From NCBI GenBank assembly GCA_018814465.1, contig JAHIZR010000002.1, positions 1 to 5,330 of the forward strand: 5,330 nucleotides of DNA, given 5' to 3'. Below are positions 1-5,225 of the stretch, in pieces (positions within the stretch are counted from its first letter, which is position 1; each line of letters opens with the position of its first letter). The translations under genes were made by a program, and so were the position numbers. The DNA comes from a bacterium (lineage in GTDB: Bacteria > Electryoneota > RPQS01). The notes under the pieces are model-generated. The model saw nothing but the letters and a program-made list of their open reading frames with translations, ran no database searches and had not been told where the DNA came from.

Positions 1-409
1 AGATCGCTTCATCGGATTCGGAATGCATTTCCAGCGCGCGCACACCGCCGCCATAGGGAAAGCGGATCACGACGGGCATCGGCTTGCGGCCTCTTGTACG
101 ATAGCGGAAGCGGGAGAGATGCGTCTTGATCTGATTGAAGGCGGGATAGACAAAGCCATCGAACTGCATTTCCGCGACGGGACGCAGTCCGGCAATCGCC
201 ATACCCACAGCCGCGCCGCAGATGGAATCTTCAGCCAACGGTGTATCGAAGACACGCTCCGCGCCGTACTTTTTCTGCAAGCCTTCAGTCACGCGAAACA
301 CACCGCCGTTGACGCCGATGTCTTCACCGAAGCAAAGAATATTCTTGTCGTCGCCGAGTTTATTGTCGAGCGCGCTGTTCAGCGCCTGCACCATTGTCAT
401 CGTTGCCAT
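1..409 (-). CDS. pdhB: Pyruvate (2-oxoacid) dehydrogenase E1 component, beta subunit, partial (N-terminal 136 residues)
   Basis: This is the beta half of the alpha2beta2 ThDP-dependent E1 that decarboxylates pyruvate (possibly also branched-chain 2-oxoacids) and passes the acyl group to lipoyl-E2 in the cytoplasm. Translated on the minus strand it begins MATMTMVQALNSAL. It then shows GEDIGVNGGVFRVTEGLQ (28-45), DTPLAED (55-61, E60 being the expected ThDP-contacting glutamate), AGLRPVAEMQFDGFVYPAFN (73-92) and YGGGV...MHSES (119-132, H129 at the family's active-site histidine position). The pattern is closest to Gram-positive-type PdhB as I remember it. Family length is about 325 residues, so roughly 40% is present and the rest lies beyond the left edge. 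The start ATG (409-407) overlaps the pdhA stop as TAATG, with a strong AAGGAGG 7 nt upstream, so the two are translationally coupled. Substrate (pyruvate versus branched-chain) is not settled. Confidence 0.93.
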   Translation of the reverse strand, partial: MATMTMVQALNSALDNKLGDDKNILCFGEDIGVNGGVFRVTEGLQKKYGAERVFDTPLAEDSICGAAVGMAIAGLRPVAEMQFDGFVYPAFNQIKTHLSRFRYRTRGRKPMPVVIRFPYGGGVRALEMHSESDEAI

Positions 410-1563
410 TAGTGTTCCTCCTTCCACAGCAAATAGCCCTGCAGATCAGCCATTTGATCCTGCAGGCTGTTGGTCATTTCGGCAAACTGATGCGAGAAGA
501 GTTCGACAACCGTATTCGGTCCCATGGCGGATGCCATCACAAACGCCGCTTCGATCTTGCGGTTCACATATTCCTCGTGCGCTTTTTCCAGCTTGTCATT
601 CCAGAGCTTGCGACTCTCTAAATAGATTTTCACACGCGCCAGCGGATCCCGTGCTTCCCAATAGGTTTCTTCTTTTTTATCGCGATACTTGGAGGGATCG
701 TCGGAGGTCGTATGCGCGCCCATGCGATAGGTCAGCAACTCAATCAATGAGGGTCCGTTGCCGGCGCGGGCATGTTCGACGGCTTCTGATGTGGCGCGAT
801 AAACCGCCAGCATATCATTACCGTCCACCTGAATCCCCGGCATTTGATAGGCGATAGCCTTCTGCGCTAGCGTGGGTGTCATCGTCTGCACGTCACGATG
901 CGCGGAAATCGCATACTGGTTGTTGTTGATGATAAAGATCACCGGGCACTTGAAGACAGCCGCCCAGTTCAGTGATTCGTGAAAGTCGCCGGTGGAGGTG
1001 CCGCCGTCGCCGACATAGGCAACCACGACTTCCTTCCCGCCGCGATACTTGATGGCGTGACCGATACCGCAGGCGTGCTGCATCTGCGAGGCAATCGGCA
1101 CCGACATGGGAGTCGCGTTTACATCATCATAGACCGCGCCCTCTTCGAGTCCCATATTCTGCATGAACATGCGCTCGATGGGGACACCGTGAAAAAGCAG
1201 CGCCGCCATTTCGCGGAAGGCTTGACAAGCCCAGTCGTCGCGGTTGATGGCCATCGTCGTGCCCACGACCGCTTCCTGACCGCGATTGACAGGTAAGGTG
1301 AACATCTTGCCCTGCCGTTGGTAGTTGACACATTTGTTGTCCGCCATGCGCGCGAATTTCATGGTCTTGTAGCCTTCGATCAGCAGCTCGTCGGTGATGT
1401 CGGGCATCCATTCGGGCGCGACGATCTTCCCTGTGTGATCGAGAATCGTCAGTCGTTTTTGCTTGAGGGGATCGAATTCGGCAAAGACAGACTTCTGTTT
1501 AGTTGCCTTGCTTTTTTCGTTCTTGACCACTTTGCCAGTGGCTTCTTTGGTTGTTACACTCAT
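409..1563 (-). CDS. pdhA: Pyruvate (2-oxoacid) dehydrogenase E1 component, alpha subunit
   Basis: This 384-residue protein is the ThDP-binding alpha subunit of the E1 heterotetramer, pairing with the beta subunit encoded directly downstream. Visible landmarks are a conserved entry region (LDHTGKIVAPEWMPDITDE, 41-59), the YQRQGKM..LPVNRGQEAVVG block (81-101), and the ThDP/Mg2+ motif GDGGTSTGDFHES (185-197) closed by NNN (213-215). The phosphorylation-loop-like segment is YRMGAHTTSDDPSKYR (279-294), with the conserved H284. Order and spacing match the Bacillus PdhA type as I remember it. Such enzymes can act on pyruvate and branched-chain oxoacids, so the symbol is the likely rather than proven choice. 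Length is normal for the family. The first 25 residues are a lysine-rich, low-complexity extension (K6, 11, 14, 17, 19, 22, 24). The ATG at 1563 is the only sensible start, but it has no Shine-Dalgarno; the promoter lies so close that the mRNA may be leaderless. Confidence 0.93.
   Translation of the reverse strand: MSVTTKEATGKVVKNEKSKATKQKSVFAEFDPLKQKRLTILDHTGKIVAPEWMPDITDELLIEGYKTMKFARMADNKCVNYQRQGKMFTLPVNRGQEAVVGTTMAINRDDWACQAFREMAALLFHGVPIERMFMQNMGLEEGAVYDDVNATPMSVPIASQMQHACGIGHAIKYRGGKEVVVAYVGDGGTSTGDFHESLNWAAVFKCPVIFIINNNQYAISAHRDVQTMTPTLAQKAIAYQMPGIQVDGNDMLAVYRATSEAVEHARAGNGPSLIELLTYRMGAHTTSDDPSKYRDKKEETYWEARDPLARVKIYLESRKLWNDKLEKAHEEYVNRKIEAAFVMASAMGPNTVVELFSHQFAEMTNSLQDQMADLQGYLLWKEEH
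417..423 (-). promoter_or_regulatory. Strong ribosome binding site of pdhB, inside the end of pdhA
   Basis: On the minus strand AAGGAGG lies 7 nt before the ATG at 409. It sits within the last codons of pdhA, whose TAA shares one base with that ATG. This fixes the pdhB start and implies stoichiometric, coupled translation of the two E1 subunits. It also shows that this genome uses canonical Shine-Dalgarno sites, in contrast to the pdhA start. Confidence 0.85.
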
Positions 1564-1569
1564 GCTTAA

Positions 1570-1598
1570 ATTTTCGATGTATGTGGTTTATTTGTCAA
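1570..1598 (-). promoter_or_regulatory. Candidate sigma70-type promoter of the pdhAB operon
   Basis: On the minus strand a perfect TTGACA (1598-1593) is followed by a 17-nt spacer and GAAAAT (1575-1570), which matches TATAAT at four of six positions. The expected transcription start, about 6-7 nt past the -10, coincides with the pdhA ATG at 1563. That would give a leaderless or nearly leaderless transcript and fits the absence of any Shine-Dalgarno. The -35 and spacing are strong and the -10 is only fair. No transcript data are available. Confidence 0.5.
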
Positions 1599-1605
1599 TT
1601 CTGTA

Positions 1606-1624
1606 TCGGATGTCTCTCGGATGT
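1606..1624 (-). promoter_or_regulatory. Phased direct repeats upstream of the pdhA -35: likely activator-binding site
   Basis: Two perfect copies of ACATCCGA (minus strand, 1624-1617 and 1613-1606) are separated by GAG, a period of 11 bp or one helical turn. The proximal copy ends 7 nt before TTGACA. A third imperfect copy (ACATCGA, 1580-1574) overlaps the proposed -10, exactly 33 bp (three turns) from the proximal repeat when the ACAT ends are aligned. Tandem repeats with one-turn phasing next to a -35 are the usual layout for OmpR/PhoB-type and similar activators. The regulator itself is not identifiable from this window. Confidence 0.4.
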
Positions 1625-1948
1625 AAGGTTATCCTAAGCAGGAGATATTCCTAACACTTATCTCTAAACTATTGATATATAATGTATTATGTGAAAGTAA
1701 TAATCTGACAACTTTCGTCATAATATACGTATACGGTGATGAAGAGTCAAGTGTTCCTTTAAAGGATACAGAAGGCGCAATAGACTTTCCTCAGTACAAA
1801 AAAAGAGGAGTCCTGTTGCTCTATCTGTTGTTCGAGAAACTCGGTTTTTCTCGAGGAATTATACTGGGTATTGCGACCTTAGTGCGGGACGAATGAATCA
1901 ATCGAATCTGACCGGCGAGGGACAATTATTAGTAAGCAAATTCACACT

Positions 1949-1977
1949 TTGACCACCTTCCTATGTGTCTATCTTTA
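1949..1977 (+). promoter_or_regulatory. Weak candidate promoter for the vor operon
   Basis: TTGACC (1949-1954) matches the sigma70 -35 at five of six positions and is followed after 15 nt by TATCTT (1970-1975), a fair -10 at a short spacing. The same bases also read as TTTG (1948-1951) and TATCTTTA (1970-1977), one mismatch from the Bacteroidetes-type TAnnTTTG element. If used, the vorD mRNA would carry a leader of about 155 nt that includes the dyad at 2064-2084. Either reading could be chance in AT-rich DNA. Confidence 0.22.
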
Positions 1978-2063
1978 TTGAAATAGTAAAGGCTTTTGCA
2001 GGATTCACTAAACCGAAAAAATTTGCTTAACCTATTAAAAAAGCCTATATTCTGTTCTGGAAA

Positions 2064-2084
2064 GAATAGGGATTATCCCTGTTC
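2064..2084. promoter_or_regulatory. 21-bp inverted repeat upstream of vorD: operator or leader hairpin
   Basis: The arms GAATAGGGAT (2064-2073) and ATCCCTGTTC (2075-2084) flank a single central T and match at nine of ten positions; the exception is a T/G that would still wobble-pair in RNA. As DNA this resembles an operator for a dimeric repressor. As RNA it folds into a 9-bp stem with a UUA loop about 57 nt before the vorD start. No T-run follows, so it is not an intrinsic terminator. Confidence 0.45.
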
Positions 2085-2132
2085 GATCAATGTCTTATTC
2101 GTATTTGTTTTAAATAACCAATGCCGGGCAAC

Positions 2133-2137
2133 GGAGG
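2133..2137 (+). promoter_or_regulatory. Ribosome binding site that decides the vorD start
   Basis: GGAGG lies 4 nt before the ATG at 2142. An in-frame ATG at 2121 would put this Shine-Dalgarno inside the coding region and has no comparable site of its own, so 2142 is chosen. The resulting N-terminus, MAEYTQPRVEI, leads directly into the first cluster-binding motif. Confidence 0.8.
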
Positions 2138-2141
2138 TCGA

Positions 2142-2414
2142 ATGGCAGAATATACTCAGCCCCGCGTGGAGATTGTTCCGAATTTATGTAAAGCCTGTCA
2201 GCGCTGCGTTGACGTTTGCAAGCCGGGAGTAATCGAAACGAATCTTGAGAATGCGTTCAATGAATTAGGCTATCAGTGGTTGGTCTACAAAGGCGAAGGC
2301 TGCACCGGATGCGGCGCCTGTTTCTACGCCTGCCCTGAACCGGGAGCCATCATTGTTTTCAAACGTACAAAGGCGGAAGAAGATGTCGCCGGCAACGGCA
2401 AAGCGCCGAAATAA
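2142..2414 (+). CDS. vorD: 2-oxoacid:ferredoxin oxidoreductase, delta (dicluster ferredoxin) subunit
   Basis: This 90-residue protein is a small 2[4Fe-4S] ferredoxin-type subunit, which in this enzyme family carries electrons from the catalytic beta subunit to free ferredoxin. Cluster motif 1 is C16-x2-C19-x2-C22-x3-C26 and motif 2 is C54-x2-C57-x2-C60-x3-C64-P. Between them lies a 27-residue linker (ETNLENAFNELGYQWLVYKG) of the kind seen in VorD/OorD-type subunits rather than compact bacterial ferredoxins. The fourth cysteine of motif 1 is followed by Lys-Pro instead of the usual Pro. The C-terminal tail is charged and probably flexible. It opens the operon, 103 bp before vorB. The order delta-alpha-beta-gamma is the same as in the epsilonproteobacterial oorDABC operon for 2-oxoglutarate oxidoreductase. 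A generic ferredoxin is the only alternative, and the neighbours argue against it. Confidence 0.9.
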   Translation: MAEYTQPRVEIVPNLCKACQRCVDVCKPGVIETNLENAFNELGYQWLVYKGEGCTGCGACFYACPEPGAIIVFKRTKAEEDVAGNGKAPK

Positions 2415-2417
2415 GTT

Positions 2418-2502
2418 GTTGGGCTTGCCGGGCAGGCACAACCCCGCTCGAGCGAGCAGCGAACCGTAAACCGATAAGCTTTCCCAGCAGGATAAAACCT
2501 GC
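2418..2502 (+). other. Intercistronic hairpins between vorD and vorB
   Basis: The 103-bp gap starts with a stem right after the vorD stop. GTTG and CAAC (2418-2421, 2439-2442) form the base, then after one G/A mismatch GCTTGC pairs with GCAGGC (2423-2428, 2432-2437) around a CGG loop. A small GCTC/GAGC stem (2446-2457) follows, then a perfect 5-bp GCAGG/CCTGC stem (2487-2491, 2498-2502) with an ATAAAA loop. None is followed by a T-run, so these look like mRNA-processing or stability elements rather than terminators. The last sits 15 nt before the vorB ATG and could influence its weak ribosome binding site. Confidence 0.45.
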
Positions 2503-2517
2503 AAAAGAGAACACCAT

Positions 2518-3558
2518 ATGGAATTAATCAAGGCGAATGAAGCAGTCGTAAAAGCTGCCATCTTAGCCGGATGCACTCAGTATTACGGATACCCTATTAC
2601 TCCGGCATCCGAAGTGGCAATGGCGTCCGCGAAATACCTGCCTAAGGTCGGCGGCACCTTTCTTCAGGCAGAATCGGAAGTAGCCGCTATCAACATGGTC
2701 TATGGCGCATCCGGCGCGGGCGCGCGCGTCATGACCGCATCCTCCGGTCCCGGAATTTCCCTCAAACAAGAAGGCGTCTCCTACATGGCGGCGTCGGAAC
2801 TGCCCTGCGTGATCGTTGACGTGATGCGCGCCGGTCCCGGTCTTGGCAATATCTGGCCCGAACAAGGCGATTGGAATCAGGTCGTCCACGGCGGCGGCCA
2901 CGGCAACTATAAAGTCATCGTCCTGACTCCCAATTGCGCGCAGGAAATGTGCGATCTGACCATTCTGGCCTTCGAACTGGCGGAAAAGTACCGCACTCCG
3001 GTCTACTTGTTGACGGATGCCTATATCGGACAGATGATGGAACCGGTAAACTTCCCCAAGGAGCGTGTGAAGCCCGCTCGTAAGGATTGGGCGCTGTATG
3101 CCGACGCCGACTCCCATAAAAATCTGGTTTCCTCGATCTTCATGAGTACGGGCGGCTTGGAAGAGCATAATATTCACTTGCAGGAAAAGTATGCAGAAAT
3201 TGAGAAAAACGAAGTCCGCTATCAGGAAGTCATGGTGGAAGACGCGGATCTGGTAATGATCGGCTACGGCTTTATTTCCCGCATGCTGCTGTCGGTCACC
3301 GAGATTCTGCGCGAAGAAGGCTATAAGGTCGGACTGCTGCGCCCAATTACGGCCTTCCCGTTCTGCTCAAAGCGACTGGAAGAGCTGGCCGGTCAGGGAA
3401 AGACGTTTCTGGATGTGGAACTGTCCAACGGACAGATGTTGCGGGATGTAAGACTCGCGGTCGGCAAAGATGCCACCGTGCATTTCTATAATCGCATGGG
3501 TGGTATCGTGCCGTCGGTGGAAGAGCTGACGAACGTTGCCCGCGGATACTTAAAGTAG
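2518..3558 (+). CDS. vorB: 2-oxoacid:ferredoxin oxidoreductase, alpha subunit (VorB type)
   Basis: This is the alpha subunit of a cytoplasmic, CoA-dependent oxidoreductase that oxidises a 2-oxoacid to acyl-CoA and CO2 and reduces ferredoxin. Its 346 residues match the usual VorB length. Seen in order are GYPITP (24-29, T28 being the conserved substrate/ThDP-domain threonine), FLQAESEVAAINMVYGA (48-64, with the ThDP-contacting glutamate expected at 54), TASSGPGIS (73-81) and VMRAGPGLGNIWPEQGDW (102-119). These are followed by the C-terminal half with GYGFISR and the LLRPITAFPF block. The GPGLG-x3-PEQGD version at the active-site loop resembles 2-oxoisovalerate enzymes (Vor) more than 2-oxoglutarate enzymes (GPSTG), as I remember the families. 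The substrate stays an inference. The ATG has only a weak site (AAGAGA), unlike its neighbours. Only 9 nt separate its stop from vorAC. 2-Oxoglutarate or pyruvate oxidoreductase is the alternative. Confidence 0.92.
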   Translation: MELIKANEAVVKAAILAGCTQYYGYPITPASEVAMASAKYLPKVGGTFLQAESEVAAINMVYGASGAGARVMTASSGPGISLKQEGVSYMAASELPCVIVDVMRAGPGLGNIWPEQGDWNQVVHGGGHGNYKVIVLTPNCAQEMCDLTILAFELAEKYRTPVYLLTDAYIGQMMEPVNFPKERVKPARKDWALYADADSHKNLVSSIFMSTGGLEEHNIHLQEKYAEIEKNEVRYQEVMVEDADLVMIGYGFISRMLLSVTEILREEGYKVGLLRPITAFPFCSKRLEELAGQGKTFLDVELSNGQMLRDVRLAVGKDATVHFYNRMGGIVPSVEELTNVARGYLK

Positions 3559-3561
3559 GAG
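3557..3561 (+). promoter_or_regulatory. Ribosome binding site of vorAC overlapping the vorB stop
   Basis: AGGAG uses the last two bases of the vorB TAG and lies 6 nt before the ATG at 3568. The overlap fixes the start and couples translation of the alpha subunit to the beta-gamma fusion. Confidence 0.8.
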
Positions 3562-3567
3562 ACAAGC

Positions 3568-5031
3568 ATGGCAAAAGATATTCTGCAAAAACCCGGCGCG
3601 TTCTTCGACCAATTCGACCGCAAAGGCGGCGCGCAAAAAACAACACATTATTGTCCGGGCTGCGGCCACGGCAACGCGCATAAACTCATCGCGGAAGCCA
3701 TTGACGATATGGGACTGCAGGACCGCGCGGTCTTCGTGTCTCCCGTCGGCTGTTCGGTCTTCGCTTATTACTATTTCGATATGGGAAATATTCAGGCCGC
3801 GCACGGTCGCGCTCCCGCGGTGGGAACCGGCGTCAAGCGCACCCGCCCGAATTCCATCGTGATTTCCTATCAGGGCGACGGCGACTTGGCCTCCATCGGC
3901 AGCGCGGAAATTCTGCATGCGGCCAATCGCGGCGAGCAGATGGCCGTGTTCTTTATCAACAATGCGATTTACGGGATGACCGGCGGCCAAATGGCGGCGA
4001 CGAGTCTGATCGGCCAAAAGACAACCACCAGTCCTTATGGGCGAACCGTCGAAAACGAGGGCTATCCCATGCAGATGGCCGAGATCATGGCGACGCTGCG
4101 GGCTCCGGTATTCGTACAGCGCTGCCATCTCGCGGACTCCAAGGGAATCATGGATACCCGCAAGGCGGTTCGCAAGGCGATAAAGAATCAGGCTGAGGGC
4201 AAAGGCTTCAGTTTCGTTGAGATTCTCTCGCCCTGTCCCACCGGCTGGAAAATGAGTACCCATGATGCCTGCGAATATATCAAAACAAATATGCTGCCGA
4301 TTTTCCCGGCAAAGGTCTTCAAAGACGAATCCGAGACGCGTGAGCCTTTCTTCCGCGAAATCCCGACTCTGACAGATGAACAAGTCATCAAAGCGCTCGA
4401 ACTCGGCATGCTGGGCGAGCCGCAGCCGCGCGATGAGAAGTTCCTGAAGAACTTCACCACAATGAAATATAAGTTTGCCGGATTCGGCGGACAGGGTGTG
4501 CTGACGGCGGGAGTTATCTTGGCGGCGACCGCCATGCAGGAGAATCTGCAGGTCAGCTGGATTCCTTCCTACGGCCCGGAGATGCGCGGCGGTACCGCCA
4601 ACTGTTCGGTCGTGCTCTCGAAAGACCCCATCGGCTCACCATTGGTCGTGAAACCGGATGTGCTCGCGGTCATGAACGATCCGTCGCTGGATACCTTCGA
4701 AAACGACTTGAAGCCCGGCGGTTTGCTGATCGTCAACAGCTCGATCATCGCCCGCAAGACGAAGCGCACCGATATCGACACGCTCTACATTCCGCTGACC
4801 GATATCGCCTCCAAGATGGGATTGACCGCGGCGGCCAACATGGTTTTGCTCGGCGCCTATCTGGAATACACCAAGCTGCTGCCGCTGGAACACCTGAAAC
4901 TGATCGCGCCGCGCGGCTTGAAGCGCAAAGAACTCGCCGACAAGAATGTCGAAGCCGTCGAAGCCGGCGCTAAATGGGTCCGCGAGAACATCACCGCGAA
5001 AAAGACAAAAGCCCCCGCCCCCGTAGCGTAA
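3568..5031 (+). CDS. vorAC: 2-oxoacid:ferredoxin oxidoreductase, fused beta (ThDP, Fe-S) and gamma subunits
   Basis: This 487-residue protein joins two subunits that are often separate. Residues 1 to about 283 are the catalytic beta domain. It has YCPGCGHGN (28-36), VSPVGCS (58-63), QGDGD (102-106, ThDP/Mg2+), INNAIYGMTGGQ (130-141) and SPCPTGW (221-227). C29, C32, C62 and C223 are placed like the four cysteines that hold the proximal [4Fe-4S] cluster in this family. After a charged linker (about 284-298) the gamma domain begins at M299: AGFGGQGVLTAGVILA (304-319) and SYGPEMRGGTANCSVVLS (334-351), then an LKPGGLLIVNSS strand (381-392). The C-terminus is a Lys/Ala/Pro tail. The frame is open throughout, and the internal ATG at 4462 has no Shine-Dalgarno, so this is a real fusion, not two genes. 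It ends the operon 22 bp before a strong terminator. The closest likeness is VorA plus VorC; the substrate is inferred from vorB. Confidence 0.92.
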   Translation: MAKDILQKPGAFFDQFDRKGGAQKTTHYCPGCGHGNAHKLIAEAIDDMGLQDRAVFVSPVGCSVFAYYYFDMGNIQAAHGRAPAVGTGVKRTRPNSIVISYQGDGDLASIGSAEILHAANRGEQMAVFFINNAIYGMTGGQMAATSLIGQKTTTSPYGRTVENEGYPMQMAEIMATLRAPVFVQRCHLADSKGIMDTRKAVRKAIKNQAEGKGFSFVEILSPCPTGWKMSTHDACEYIKTNMLPIFPAKVFKDESETREPFFREIPTLTDEQVIKALELGMLGEPQPRDEKFLKNFTTMKYKFAGFGGQGVLTAGVILAATAMQENLQVSWIPSYGPEMRGGTANCSVVLSKDPIGSPLVVKPDVLAVMNDPSLDTFENDLKPGGLLIVNSSIIARKTKRTDIDTLYIPLTDIASKMGLTAAANMVLLGAYLEYTKLLPLEHLKLIAPRGLKRKELADKNVEAVEAGAKWVRENITAKKTKAPAPVA

Positions 5032-5053
5032 CGTAAGTCTTAAATCGAAAAGC

Positions 5054-5093
5054 AAAGCGGGCTTCCTGTGATGGAAGCCCGCTTTCTTTATTT
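5054..5093 (+). terminator. Intrinsic terminator of the vor operon
   Basis: AAAGCGGGCTTCC (5054-5066) and GGAAGCCCGCTTT (5073-5085) form a perfect 13-bp stem with a TGTGAT loop, followed by CTTTATTT. It begins 22 bp after the vorAC stop. On the opposite strand the stem runs into a TTTT tract, so it could also stop convergent transcription. Confidence 0.92.
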
Positions 5094-5157
5094 CTGTTGC
5101 TTGATGCACCCTCTGCATTATTGCTTCGCCGCAATAGCCTGTTACCGTTCCTGAGCC

Positions 5158-5176
5158 TGTCATCCTGAAAGGATCT
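5158..5176. repeat. Short palindromic element, ATCCT-GAA-AGGAT
   Basis: TGTCATCCTGAAAGGATCT contains a perfect 5-bp stem (5162-5166, 5170-5174) around GAA. It looks like a contracted form of the TGTCATCCTGA...AGGATCT intergenic palindromes that I recall from several bacterial phyla, usually with a longer central GC-rich part. Family membership is from memory and a single copy is visible. Confidence 0.4.
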
Positions 5177-5189
5177 CTTATTCTCATCT

Positions 5190-5225
5190 CCCCCCGTTCA
5201 CAGGGGGACACAAGGGGGGTTCTTT
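5190..5225. repeat. G/C-run repeat element, copy A
   Basis: The order is C6 (5190-5195), a 7-nt spacer, GGGGGAC (5203-5209), ACAA, GGGGGGTT (5214-5221) and then CTTT. The C-run can pair with either G-run, giving two alternative hairpins. It shares its layout with copy B about 100 bp downstream. Confidence 0.4.

Larger units (their letters stand above)
1564..2141. other. AT-rich divergent intergenic region without a convincing gene
   Basis: This 578-bp spacer separates the two divergent operons and is clearly richer in A and T than the genes around it. I find no tRNA, CRISPR, IS end or riboswitch that I recognise. The pdhA-proximal 60 bp contain the candidate promoter and phased repeats described separately. 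Other structures are a 10-bp perfect palindrome TATACGTATA (1724-1733), an 8-bp stem TCGAGAAA/TTTCTCGA (1832-1839 with 1847-1854), and a 10-bp inverted repeat TAAGCAAATT/AATTTGCTTA (1933-1942 with 2020-2029). There is also an 8-bp inverted repeat AGGCTTTT/AAAAGCCT (1990-1997 with 2039-2046) and the strong dyad at 2064-2084. An open frame at 1672-1896 is judged non-coding. The stretch could be purely regulatory or could hold gene remnants too decayed to recognise. Confidence 0.7.

Noticed and set aside
222..857. Plus-strand open frame (211 codons) opposite pdhB and pdhA
   Set aside because: It is antisense to two strongly supported genes and its Arg/Ser/Pro-rich product is typical of a shadow frame.
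1..1563. Assignment as a strict branched-chain 2-oxoacid dehydrogenase (bkdA/bkdB)
   Set aside because: The motifs sit closer to the Bacillus PdhA/PdhB pattern as I remember it. The substrate cannot be proven from sequence, so dual specificity is noted instead.
1678..1683. Perfect TATAAT as a -10 box for a plus-strand promoter
   Set aside because: There is no acceptable -35 at 16-18 nt upstream and no gene close downstream. Such matches are expected by chance in AT-rich DNA.
1833..1849. CGAG-AAA-CTCG followed by GTTTTT as an intrinsic terminator
   Set aside because: A four-base-pair stem with a three-base loop is too weak, and there is no gene upstream on the plus strand to terminate. The same bases form a longer stem with 1847-1854.
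1672..1896. Open frame of 74 codons with a TTG start in the AT-rich spacer
   Set aside because: It has no Shine-Dalgarno at the TTG and no recognisable domain, and its composition fits AT-rich non-coding DNA. A GAGGAG at 1805-1810 precedes an internal in-frame TTG at 1816, but that would give only 26 residues. Conservation in relatives would be needed to revive it.
2121..2141. Upstream in-frame ATG as the vorD start
   Set aside because: It would place GGAGG inside the coding sequence and adds seven residues (MPGNGGR) unlike family N-termini. The ATG at 2142 is correctly spaced from the GGAGG.
1564..2141. Riboswitch or other known structured RNA in the divergent spacer
   Set aside because: I could not match conserved cores of the riboswitch classes I know. 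The inverted repeats alone are not enough.
1996..2232. Open frame of 78 codons running into the start of vorD
   Set aside because: It overlaps the well-supported vorD in another frame, has no ribosome binding site, and its product looks random.
3550..4383. Long antisense open frame (277 codons) opposite the vorAC beta domain
   Set aside because: It is a shadow of GC-rich codon use in vorAC, with no family resemblance. The same applies to the antisense frames at 2563-3177 and 4636-5211.
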